A DNA stretch of 64,000 bases, from positions 11,780,001-11,844,000 of the forward strand of contig OZ234504.1 in assembly GCA_965153455.1 (NCBI GenBank), read 5' to 3'. Positions 48,809-60,700 of this stretch are shown in pieces. Both the position numbers and the translations under genes were made by a program. Under the pieces are notes generated by a model. That model worked only from the letters and a program-made list of their open reading frames with translations. It did no database searches and was not told where the DNA came from. Each line of letters begins with the position of its first letter. Position 1 is the first letter of the stretch. Source of the stretch: Sphagnum compactum (Eukaryota; Bryophyta; Sphagnopsida; Sphagnales).

Positions 48809-51800
48809 GAGAGTGTGAGCATATCGGTTACTCGATGCACTAGTTATGAGTTCAGCCAACTAAACGATACCGAATGTGCAAAATGGAATTAGGGAAGTAC
48901 AAAAATATGACAGGCAAGGAGAAAATGATTTAGAACTGCTGTTCTCGTGTCCAATGGTGTGCTGCCACACAAAAAAGATGCTCCCTACAGTGGACCATGG
49001 TCATGTGGATTTACACCATAGTCACTTGGCCCAAGTTTGGGTGGGTTACACCCAAGAACTTAGAAGACCCCTCCATTGTGCCTTGTAAGGGGATTAAAAG
49101 GAGGCTGAAAGAACACATGAAAATTATGAACTACGCGTGTGTGCCTTTGGTCAACTTTGTTAGGCAAATGGTCACTGGGCAAGGCAAGGAATCAGTAGGA
49201 AAGTAGCCCCAGCAGAGGGGAGCAAGGGAAAGTAGCCCCAGCCAAGGCCAACATCAAGAACTGATATGAACCACAATTGAAGGCACCCATTATAATCTTG
49301 ATCAAGTTGTTATTGCCACAACCTTTGGTAATACGTTCTAGAGACATTAAAATGGGTATTCAATCCGAATCATTGGTCAACAACGTAACACATTTATTTA
49401 GGATTGTGTATCAATCGTGGTAACCTCATCACATGTTACTGCAAAATTTTGCATTTCAAATGACTTCTTTAAGTTTTTTTAATAATTTGATCATCCGTAA
49501 ATTCCACCATCATCCAACCAATGTTGTTTGATTAATTTTTCTTGGGAATATTTGAAACACCCAAGAAAGTGAAAAGAGACTTCAAAACCTCATATTCCAG
49601 CATTGGCCTACCATGTTGGAGAAGGTGAAATATGGTGGAAAATTGTTATCTCGTGACCCCTTTCACCTTTGGTGTCTTGAACTTATTGCAAAAATTGTCA
49701 TTTTTGAAATGCATGTAAGGCATGTTTTTAAAATGTTAAGTGGTTGCACCTTTTGTTTATATACCATTGGTCTTTTTTAACATCCAACTATGGAAAAAAA
49801 TTCTTTTCCTTCCTTTTTCTTTCATGTTTCACAAGGTTATTTGTTTTGGCTCTCAACAAAATTTCTCTCCATGCATTGCAATGCACAAATTAAACAATGG
49901 AAATGCTCAATCTCACCATCACCACCTTGCAACATCTTAGCTCATGGAAATCATGATGCCCAATTATCTTGACATTTGCATTGGGCTCATAGTTCTTTTT
50001 CTTTTTTTTCTTTGTCGGTGTGTCATCAAGCACCTTCACAATGCGATAGTCTTTTTTTTCTCATCAGGGTACATAGGTGGGTAATCCAATTAAAAAATTT
50101 AAAATCATTGTAAGTTTGTTGTTGAGGCATGCAAATCACCTCATCAATTGTGTCACATAATGAAGCCTCAAAGAAAGGCATTTTCACAACCATAGGACTT
50201 GGACAAATGGGCAACTTCAATGGCCACCCATCATCAATATTGCAATTTGTATTGAAATAATGCTCCAACATAGATGACTTTTTTACCATGGTTGGAATCT
50301 AGATCAATAAGCCTTTTCTAGAACCAAAAGAACAAACAAAGTCAATCAAGAAAATTTCAGTTCCAATTTGAGTAGTGTTACCATTAAAATTTTGAATTGT
50401 GCCACCAACCTTAATTTCATTTTGCAAAATCAAAAACAAATTTTTTGAAAGACTCCACAACACCACAACAAAAAATATTAAAAACACAAAATTCACCCCA
50501 AGATGAAAGTAGATAAAAAAAACTTATATGTGAAATTGTAATTGATGGAGCAAATTTACAAAGATTTAGTCAATTCTTATCACTTGAACACATCCTAACT
50601 CTTGAGTCCTCATAAAAGCTTATATAGAATAAGGATTAAAGAACATTTCACAATTTGGGGCACAAAAAAAACTAAACAACGAACACATTAAACATACAAC
50701 AATTAATATGTGTAGATTGTAAAATTTGGATTCACAAAATGGGCCATGGTAGTTAAATAATGTTCAATGTAATTACCTTTCTCCAATTAATGAACCCACC
50801 ATGAAAACTACGAATGAGTTTGATGAACGAGTTTGATGAATGAGTTTGAAGGTGGATTTGGTTGTTGTTTGGGCAATTCAACTCTATTTGTGTGAACATG
50901 GTGTTGCTATCTAGCAAATAGTTAATGAACATGAATAATTGAATAGTGGTGACATGGCCAAGTGATTGCATTTGGATTTGGCTATAATTGTTAATGGGAC
51001 AAACAAGATTTGGCTATTTTTTCAAATTAATCTATCAATTTTCCTAAGGTGGTTTTGTTGAATTCAACTTATTTTAAAATTTTGATGAAAATTTGCCCAC
51101 AAAAGAAAACATTACAGTACGTTGGTGAAGGAGTAAAGTAGTTCAAAAATATTTGCTCAGGCCCAAGCTCCCTTTCTCTTGGCAAGTTCTTCACACACCC
51201 CTCCTTGCCATTGCCATGCCTTTGCCTTTGATCTTCCAAGGTTTAAGCAAGCTTCTCTAAAGCTCCTTGTTTTCTAATGATTGCAATCCTCACAACGACG
51301 GCCTATTGTCGCACAATTGTAAACTAAACATTTTAAGGAAATTGGGGCACAATCTTGGAATAGTTAGAGAGCTCTCAATAGGGTTTAATGGAGGTGAGTC
51401 CATAAATTTTTTAAGACCTTAGGTGAAAGATATATTCAATTTTAAATAATTTTTTCCATTGGAAATTCAACAATATAAAAAAATTTAAAGTTTTGAAAAG
51501 ATTGAAGTGTGCTTTTGCTATTATTGGAAAGCCTTCAATGAGTGGGATTTCTTGGAGGTGAATTTGTAATATTTAAAACTAAGATGGGTGAGAGATTGAA
51601 TTCTGAGTGTATTTCCTGATTGGAAACTAGTTTAGAATTTAAAGTAATTTCACAATTGGGTTCTATTATCAAAGTCAGGTTCACAATTGGAGCAACACAG
51701 CATGAAAGTTGTATTCACACTTGAGCTAACTGCACACACCACACTAGGATGTATATAAGGTAGTTTGTTTATTTGTCATGTTGAGACCTCCCAATTCACA

Positions 51801-52379
51801 GGGCTCCATGACTAAGGGGTGCAATGAGATACTTTCATAATGTTTAGCCTTGAAGTGGGGAGTTATTGAATATTGAATAATTTTGTCAAGAAAACTCAAT
51901 AAAACAACTTGAGCTTTGGTTTTATTATTTAATTTATGAGTCAAGAATTAATTTAATAATTTAATCAAGAATAATTACTTTTTTGGGTTTAGGTGGCAGA
52001 CCAATTAATATCAATCACTATACTCACCTTGCCTTTTGACCCCAATGGAATTTCCAGAATGTAGTCCAAGCTTGCCTAGACACAAGCCCTTCATCTCTTC
52101 CACACATACCAGCTAGTGCACCTCCATCGCGAGCTGATCATTAGGTGATTTGTGGCAGAGGATTGCCTTTTAGCATTAAGTCTTCTACTTCATTCCTACT
52201 GTTTTGATTGTTTTAATTTTCTTTTCCTGTGTTTACATTTGCTTCAACATGCCTTGTACTTTTTGTGGATGGATTTCCATCCTTGTTTAGGGTTTAGGGT
52301 TTTTCTTCTTTTTTCAAGAATTTGGTCAGCAATGCAAGGGATAGGCAATGTACCGTAGCAAATTCTACTCACCCACCAT
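48809..52379. other. AT-rich gene-poor spacer
   Basis: No gene is supported. GGAAAGTAGCCCCAGC occurs twice at about 49.2 kb. Short open frames (for example 50026-50289 minus) have no recognisable protein. Confidence 0.4.
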
Positions 52380-53883
52380 GTAGAGGATACCTTTGTCCTG
52401 AAATTTAGAAAGCAAAACTAGTTCTAAACTGGGGATGTTTGATTTGCACTCACCAATATCAAGCTCAAACAGATTTTCACAACCTTAACAACTACCATGC
52501 TATTTGAACAAGGACAGATATGATACTAAGTTTATTGTTACAACAAACCATCTTCACAGACAAAATCTGATGAGAAACGCCTCTTGTCAGATCAGACTGC
52601 TGTTTTCAATAATACTTAAACCCAGCTAAATTCTGCAGATGCATTTCATACAAAAACAGTGCTTCATGGTGGGTTTCGCCTATAGATTTAGCTGCAAGAC
52701 CTCGTTAAGGTCACAAGAATAGGTCCTGTATATTCATATTCCAAACACTGCTGGTAACTGGAACAAAAAATCACAGAGACAAGGTCATCTTGCAGCTATT
52801 TCCAGTCGTCACCAGAAGGGATCAAAATCTTCATTAGTGATGCAAAATTCTTGATATCTTCAGATATGGTCAACCAGAGAAGAATTGAGAGATGTCCCAC
52901 TAGTGAGGCACCAGACAGTAACGGATATCTCAGATCTGAACAAAAATCCAGCAGGAACTTCACCCTAAAGAAAATAGAAAACCGACCCACAAGATAGAAT
53001 CAAGGAATAATTTCAATGTTCAGGGACTTACCATGTTCACACACTTAAAGGAGAGGAATATAATCGTGCAACATGTTCCCAATCTCAAGGCCCACGGCCA
53101 TCATGGATCAGGGTGGGTGAGTGAGCTGGATATCTATCTTGCAAGTAATAAAAGATGCTCCCAACCAAAACGGTAGAGGCAACGGCAAAATGAGCTTGCT
53201 TTCAATACAAGCTTCTAGTCATGTAATCTCACCTCAAGTCATTCAAACGTGATCTGAATCCCAAACTTTAGCGCACTGCAACAAGATGTTTATATTCTGA
53301 TTGTTTCGCAAACTGGGTTCATTATACATTAGACTGAAATAAACACTCACAAGAGCACCAAAACCTGCTGAGCACTACGTCAGTGGGAAGTCACCCTAGT
53401 GAGAACTGCTAATAACATGCATTCCACGAGCACGATGAATCACGGCTTTGGTTTTCCAAGGAAGAAAACTCAGGGCAGACAGCACAGGTTCAGCGAGGAC
53501 AAACTTGCTCAAACATAAGAGGTCTCGATGTGCTCAGCAAAACGCATCCCCGTTCAGCGAGCAGGCCATGCTCTCATACAAGAGGTGTCAGAAAGTTTGC
53601 ATGCTCATCACAGCACATTCCAACCTCCGTCCATTACATCTTTCCAAACGCGGCACAGTACTTGTGCTACCACGGTCCGGCATAAAACACATGAAAAGAA
53701 CGTCCACTACAACGAGCAAACCTCAACATGGAAACTACCTCCTCTTCGATATCAGTGGAATAAACTCCAAGCACGAGACTTATAAAAAATTATCAACACG
53801 ATAACTATAAGAAGAGACCAGAGTGGCCGCTCCCGAGGCGGCGCAGATCCACCTCCACTCTCAGCAGTCCGACGCCCTCAGGC
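52380..53883 (-). other. Possible minus-strand non-coding transcript
   Basis: This stretch is less AT-rich than its surroundings and has no long frame with protein character. On the minus strand it begins next to telo-box motifs (inverted repeat at 53884-54195) and contains a good donor, GAACATG/GTAAGTCC, at about 53.03 kb. C-box-like TGATGA (53605-53610) and D-box-like CTGA (53588-53591 and 53554-53557) occur on the same strand. I infer a telo-box-driven non-coding or snoRNA-host transcript, weakly supported. Confidence 0.2.
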
Positions 53884-54195
53884 CGGGGCTTCTTTGTAGG
53901 GTTTCACGTCAACCAAACCCTAAAGAACGCTCACAGGATTATGCGCGTGTGCTCTTGAAACCCTAACCCTAAATTTTGAGGCGATCAGAGCTTTCTATGC
54001 CAGCTTGTTTTCTTTGTGGGCTCTGTCCTACAATGGCATTGTGCAACTCCTTTTGAGGGGGTATAAGTGTGATTTTCGACCTGTTCCCTCGGCCACCTCA
54101 AAATTTAGGGTTAGGGTTTTGAGAGCACACATACATAATCCCGTGAGCATTCTTTAGGGTTTGGTTGCTGTGAAACCTTACTAAGAAGCCCCCGA
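53884..54195. repeat. Inverted repeat with ~100-bp arms and telo-boxes
   Basis: Left arm 53884-53981 and right arm 54096-54195 are inverted copies, roughly 85-90% identical by eye, around a 114-base centre. Each arm carries AAACCCTAAAG-type and AACCCTAACCCTAAA-type motifs. Plant telo-boxes (AAACCCTAA) mark promoters of translation-related and snoRNA genes. The arrangement looks like a divergent pair of duplicated promoters, though a foldback element is possible. Confidence 0.65.
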
Positions 54196-55296
54196 AGTCC
54201 TTTTCCTAGTAAAAGGAGAGCTGGGATTTTTTCCCTTTTTAGAAATAGTGAGAGGCTGGCTGGTACCTTCCGTTGGTCAGAAGATCTCGCTTGCTGAAAA
54301 CAGGTTTCTTCAGGCAGGTAAGCGAGCTGAAAATACAAAAGAAAAATCCAGGCAGTGCTTGACGGCTGGAGAATCAAAAGTAGGTTTAATGGATAAAATT
54401 ATAGGTCTCGGTGTAAATTTTTAAAATTTTAAAGTTGGATGAAATGGATGAAGTGGAGTGGGATAAGGGGAGAGGGTGGGGGGAGGGTTGTGATTTAATT
54501 TCTTCCCCTCCTCAAAGGTGTTGGTTTTCAGTAAGGGGTTTGACTGGATTTTTTGTTCATTGGGTGGCATGGGATGGGAAGAGTAGGCTTTTTTTTTAAG
54601 GATAGGCAAGGGGGCTTGAGTTTAATTCTTTTTGTTATTTTAATTTTTTTTTCCTAGGAGTTGTTTCTTGGGGTGGTGGTGGGTGATTTTTTTCCTCTTT
54701 TTTTCCCCCTTTTTGAAGGGGAATGGGAGGAGTGTTTATTTGGGGGGCGGTTTTGGGGGTTTTTTTCTCGGGTAGCATGGGCAAGGGGGAGGCTTTCTTG
54801 TTTTGAAAGGGGGAGGGAGGGTCAGCCAAGGCCCTCTAAAATATGCTAATTTATTAGAGAGCTAAGCTTCGTCTTTTTGGAAGGTAATTAAAAAAAACAA
54901 TTTGAATACAATTCATGCTCAAAGTGAATTTGGTGCAATTTTGTGTGACAACGTTTTTGGGGGACGTGGCCTCTCCTTTTTAAAGCCAATGAATTCTAAA
55001 GCCATTGATTTCATTTCATTTAAAACATTATTTTAAGACAAATCATACGATGGTAGAGTCATTTGTTATAATCCTAATTGTACACAAACAAGGGTCCAAT
55101 GTAGAAATATACAGAAACATACATGGTTAGTAAAATAAGCTTGTGCTTAGGGGTTGAAAAAAAAGCCTATGTGACCAATGTGATTGTTCAAATTTGTACC
55201 TTGAGTTGTTTTCTAAAGTTGCCTTAATAAACAAGATAATACATTCAAGAATTGAATTTGAAAAGAGTGAACAATTCCATTCGAAACCATATTCAA
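54196..55296. other. Low-complexity spacer
   Basis: About 54.43-54.83 kb is strongly G/T-biased on the plus strand with runs of G and T. A donor-like CAGGCAG/GTAAGCG at about 54.32 kb could end a first exon driven by the right-hand telo-boxes. No coding region is supported. Confidence 0.35.
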
Positions 55297-56012
55297 TCCT
55301 ATATATAAAAGCTACAGTGGTGTGTGTCCGTCTGTGTGTCACAAGACGTTTTGCGTTTTAACATTACGCTGGAACCGGCGGCAATTAGGGCAGTTGGGAA
55401 ACATCTTTGAAAAGAAAATTCTTAGAAATGGTAAGACGTTCTGTCTGTCTGTCCGTGTGGACAAAAATTGGGCATTGCCTGGAAGATTCTTCCAGTCATT
55501 GCCCGTTCCCTGTGGAGCATTTGAAGATGATAATAATCAACTTTTGGATGGGGGATGGTAGGGTGTTGGGGGAGGTATTTTTGGGATTTGGAGGGTGGGT
55601 GAGGAGATTTGGGTGAGCTTTTTTCTTTTCCGAAGGATGCATGGGCTAAGGGTTTAGGAGGGTCATGATTTTTATTTTTTTCGTGGAGGGGGAAGGGGTC
55701 GGGGTGGGGTTCTAAGGGTCTTAATAGGTGGAAGTGAGAAAGAACACATTGTAATATTATGTTGGGGAACACATTGGGAACCAAAGAAAAATGAAAAGAA
55801 ACCCTCCCCCCACCCCCCCCCCCTTTGCCCCTCCTCCCAAAATTTAAAAGGAATAGAAGCAAGGCACTTTGAGTGCACCCTTGGGCCTTCCATTGGCTGC
55901 ATGAAATTTCTATTCCCAAAAGAGTTCGTCACCGTTTAGAACCGGAGTGGGAAAAGCGAAAGACCGGGTGGGGGGGATCGACGGGGTGCATTATGCACCG
56001 GGTTCACACTAG
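55297..56012 (+). mobile_element. Non-autonomous Helitron, plus strand
   Basis: The 5' end is TCCTATATATAAAAGCTACA after an A; the 3' end is a hairpin (GGTGCATTATGCACC, 55984-55998) followed by GGGTTCACACTAG and then T. This is the Helitron signature: TC start, stem-loop near a CTRR end, insertion between A and T, no target duplication. Length 716 bp. The first 50 bases (GTGGTGTGTGTCCGTCTGTG) and the 3' end match the element at 57271-57723. The interior is low-complexity, with no Rep/helicase gene, so it depends on an autonomous relative elsewhere. Confidence 0.88.
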
Positions 56013-57270
56013 TTTATCATGAAATGAACATATAGCACTTTCAAAGTTACATTCAGAAAAAATTGGTGAAAAGTTTCAGTTTGAGTCCCAAATACGCTGG
56101 CCCTGCCAATAGATAAGATGTTGTACATCTACTTACTGTGTTCACACTCTAAACACCAAAATAGTCCGTTCCACAATCTAAACAGTCTAAACACTTTCAC
56201 CAAAAGAACCGGTTCAAATAAGGTAAAACGTCCAAAAGTTGGATCCAATGCAATAGTCCCTGTCCCTGTGGGGGCAGGGCCCAATAAAGTGTCGTCGCCT
56301 GTTTAGAAATTTTTCATATTATTGTGGGTTGAATCTAATCATTATAAAAATTCAATACTCTAATATACCTAATTTTTTAATCAATTGTGTCACATGAAAT
56401 TGGATTTTGTGGGGTTTATAATTTGGTTTCATATTTGAAAAATATGATTAAATAGAAAAACATTCATAAAAATTGAATTGTCATTTCAAACAGATTATGA
56501 TGCCTTTTGGCTTCATGAATGTGTTAATGATCTTTTAATGGTTGAAAAATGATAATGTTATTGTACCAAAAAAAAGTTCCATGTTATGAATAGGAAGGAA
56601 TGGAAGACTAGAATGCAATTTTTTTGAACTTAGGTCATGAGAAATATGGAGAGTTTTCATGTGAATTTTGTTTCACATTTTGTTTCATTTGTTGTGGGTG
56701 CTAATTTGCAAAATTGTTATAATGCACATCTTGTTAATGCATGAAGTTGCTAAAGCTCAAGATTTGTTTTTTTGTAGTGAAATTTTCTTGTGTTTGTTGA
56801 TTTCCATGTTAATGACATTTTCACTTCTTGAAAGAATTTTGAAATCCTAAATGTCATGCATATTCTAGTGTGGCAATATTAATAGTAGGTTTTCTTTTGA
56901 GATTTTTGAAGTAGCTTCATTGGCGAGGATTCCAAAAAGGTTTAATATTAAATGGTGACAATTTTGGATGTATTTTAGAATATTTTTAGGATTCTTGCCA
57001 CAACTAACAACCTTGGCAATACTTAGATTTAGATTTGAAAATTTTCTAGATATTTATTTATTCTCAAAAGTTGGCAAAAAACAACTTCAAAACCACTATT
57101 TCTTTTCCTTCTATTATGCATTAATCCCCAATATATTAATGCATACATTATATTTTAATTATAAATTGGTTCCCCAAATACACATAACCTTATTATATAA
57201 ATAATTAAGTTATAATTTTTATTCAACAACCAATATATGGCACCTTATATTCTTACTCCCATTTTCTAAA
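56013..57270. other. AT-rich spacer between the two Helitrons
   Basis: No gene is supported. Short frames (56668-56850, 56968-57204) are hydrophobic by AT-bias only. Confidence 0.4.
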
Positions 57271-57723
57271 CTAGTGTGAACCTGGTGCATAATGCACCCG
57301 TCGGTCCTTCCCCGCCCATGCTGGCCCCCCCCCCGCCCGGTCCTTCCTCGCCCGTGCCCCCCCCCCGCCCGGTCCTTCCCCGCCCGTGCCCCCCCACCCG
57401 CCAGGTCCTTCCCCGCCCGTCCCCGCCCCCCCCCCCGCCCGGTCCTTTCCCGCCTGTCCCGCCCCCCCCCCCTGCTGGCCCCCCCCCCGCCCCACATGGA
57501 CCAGTGATTATGATGGGCCAATCAGAAACACTGAGTAGCAGCAGCAGTTAGATCATATTTAATCTTTTGGGTAGAAAGGGAGGGTTTGAACGAATAACTA
57601 CCACCTTCACCACCATCATCCAAAAAGGTCATTACGGTTCCGCCGTAATGTTAAATCAGGTGCAGAACGTCTTGTGACACACAGATAGACGGACACACAC
57701 CACTGTAGCTTTTATATATAAGA
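57271..57723 (-). mobile_element. Non-autonomous Helitron, minus strand
   Basis: Read on the minus strand it starts TCTTATATATAAAAGCTACA at 57723, preceded by A, and ends GGTGCATTATGCACC hairpin, AGGTTCACACTAG at 57271, followed by T. Same family as 55297-56012, opposite orientation, 453 bp. The interior is different: mostly a C-rich minisatellite on the plus strand. No coding capacity. Confidence 0.88.
57303..57490. repeat. C-rich minisatellite inside the minus-strand Helitron
   Basis: About six degenerate units of 25-35 bp built on CCCGGTCCTTCCCCGCCCGT followed by runs of 6-10 C. The minus strand has many runs of three or more G at short spacing, so it can in principle form G-quadruplexes. 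Proline/glycine-rich frames in it are products of composition. Confidence 0.8.
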
Positions 57724-60700
57724 TTCAAAGAAGAATGCCCCCCCCCTTCATGCTCAACACCCTTTTGGTGGAATTGGCACAAGGGCCACACCATGGAACT
57801 AACTTTATGATAGAATTGGAATTACAATTGAAATCTTGAAAATAATTCTTGAAAACAAGTTCGAGTTCTTAAAGTAGTCACATTGAACTTTTTTGGATAG
57901 TTAGGAAGTAAGCCAATCTTTTTAGCTAGATTACGAGTTTTTAATTTCTTATAAAATTTGGTACTTTTACAAATTTTAGTTGCACCTTGTAAAACTCCAT
58001 GTCTATAAAATTTCTAGTCTTTGGGAGTGTGTAATGTGTGCATGGAAGTAAAATCTATTTTCAAACTAGGCCTAAAAGGTTCTTGAGTTTTAATTCTTTT
58101 ACCAAAATTGAAATTGCAATTTTAAAATTTCGAAAAATTAGATTCAAACCTACACTTAAAAGAACTAGCAAAAATGTTTTAAGGCATCAAAAGTAGGACT
58201 GAAAGATTTTTCAAAAAGGAAAATTTGGGGGGTAGTTGCAAGATAAGGTGGGCCACTTTTTGCATCACACTATAAGTTTTTGTTAAATGTCATGCATTAA
58301 CATGCCATTAACATGCCTTAACATGTCATAAAATGATAATTATGTCAAATTTGCTATTGAATTAAAATTTTAAATTAAATAAGAAATAATATTTATTAAC
58401 AATTATAACATACATTTTCCTAATATATTGTAATATAATTTTGAAATTGCAAAACATGGATTGGTCTTTTTTTGTCTATGACTTTATATAATTAATAATT
58501 TTTTTAACGAATTTTTTTTCAGATATCTTACAAGGATTCAATATATGATATATTAAAGGAAAATTAACCTAGATGCAAAACAATTGTTATAAAAAACTTA
58601 ACCTAAAAAAAGTTATGAACTTTTGAAGTCATAAAATGGACCTTATTTTTTTAAATCAATATCATAATCCTTTTTTTTTTTTTTCCTTTTTACATATATG
58701 TTAAAAATTTATAGGGTTGGGGTTTTATTCATGCAATTTTATTAACTCTTTAACCATCTTTAATCCCTCATTTAAATAATGATATCACAAGAAATTACAA
58801 TTTTAACACTATTGAATGGAATTTTTATGAACTTTTTATTTGCCCGAATTGGTCCTCCTTATTTTGTAACCATTCTTGGACAATGCTGGTTGAAACCATT
58901 TTGCATTGGGATATTCCTTTTCTAATCATAATGGTTTTTTAAAACATATTTAAAATTATATCAATGTTTAATGGAACATTATTCCAAGGTTTTCACCTTC
59001 TAAATTTCACTTATGTTATCTACCCTAATGGATGAATGCATGGCTCATTGGTTCAAACCAATCCATCTCATCGTCCAAATCAATGACGTGATGGTGCCCG
59101 AATTTTACAATATATTGCCCTTGCACTTATGGTGTTCTAAGCCTTTTGGAATGAGTTTTGAATTTACTATAGATGCAAAGAAGCAATTTTTAAAAAGAAA
59201 ATCAAATTTTGCGTCGTTGGCTACATTCCAAAAGGGATTTAACATTAAATTGTGACATGTTTTTGGAATTGTCTAAATAATTTTTAAAAATGGTTTTTAA
59301 ATGCTCAATGTAAAATAATTTCAAAAGTTCAAAATGTGACAAATTGGTTTCGATTTATGTTTTTCAAAAATTAAATTGTGTTTCATGAAGCTTTAGTTAA
59401 TTAAAACTAGGGGAAAAAAAGTTTTATTGATAAGAAATTTATGATAAAAGAAAACATTCATCCAAAATTTTGATGCAAGTTCAATTTTTTTCATCCATAT
59501 ATTAGATGTGAAAAAACTCATTCATCCATAATGAGGATGAATGCCTACATCCATCCCATGTTTACTTATATAACATTCATTTTGTGGTTAAATTCTTGGG
59601 TTTAACTTGCATGTGTGTAAGGGAAAAAGCATTTTACCATCCCAAGTTCTAACTCTAGGCTCATGCAATAGCTTGCTTCTTGTTTAAAGTAACACCATTG
59701 GTTCCTTTTATTGTGATTGCACCCTATTGATTTGCACATCAACAATAATTTGTTGTATAGTATGTTTACAACACCAATTACACAAAATTTTCATTCATGG
59801 AAGAAATGTTTAATGACATTGATAACAAACCTTCACAACAATAATTCACAAATCAAGACAAGTTTCTACAAAAGTTCAATGCAAGTTTTAATGTAATTCA
59901 GTTGTAAGAAACAAAACCAAAATAAATTGTAAAATGTTTTTGCAATCATAAATCAAGAAGATGTAACAACTATGTAAAAATGTTGTGGAGCTCCTTAAAG
60001 AAAAGACATTCAATTTTAGAAAGGTGCTTTTGATGCACTCTATTAATAACAACCTTAATAATGATTTGGGAGTACTAAGAAATGATGACCTTCATACAAA
60101 CAATGATTAACAAATTTCTTGTGGGATTGGATTTAGTTGATCCTTGTGATCAATTTAAGATTACAAAATTGAAGTGGAAGAAAATTGCATGTGTAGTTTA
60201 TTCAAGTGGACACTTAATATTGTTGTGGAACATGGCATGGCCTACAAAGAGAAATGGGGAACCATGTATAGTACAATGGGAACTTCAAGTGCATTTAAAT
60301 GATTACATAAATGAAATCGGTACATGCAACATGGAGTATTGGGACTTAACATTGCAAGAGAAAATAATTATGAATCTTGCATGACATTACAACGAGAACA
60401 TGCATGAATTAATTGATTCATTCATGGAAAGTAGCCCCATACTAAGACATCCCCATGTTTGGATATGATGATTGTAGATCATGACATTATTTACATTTCA
60501 AAAAGTCAAACTCTAGAACAATTTTCAAAGGATGGTGAAAAAGACAATGACAAAGGATAAATTGAAGAAGGAACTAAATGTTCTTCTATATGTTAAAATT
60601 AATAATGGGAGGCATATGTTAATTGCAATATCCCCCTAGCCATTTGTGCCCCCAAGGTAAATTGTCCCATAATCTAGACCACCAACTTTAAGAATTGCAT

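Noticed and set aside
50026-50289. 87-codon minus-strand frame
   Set aside because: No domain or splice partner; flanks are AT-rich spacer.
57219-57551. Proline- and glycine-rich open frames on both strands
   Set aside because: They arise from the C-rich minisatellite in the Helitron; no start context, domain or non-repetitive part.
60082-60384. 100-codon plus-strand frame in AT-rich spacer
   Set aside because: Isolated, no recognised motif, no neighbouring exon; length is within chance expectation for this sequence.
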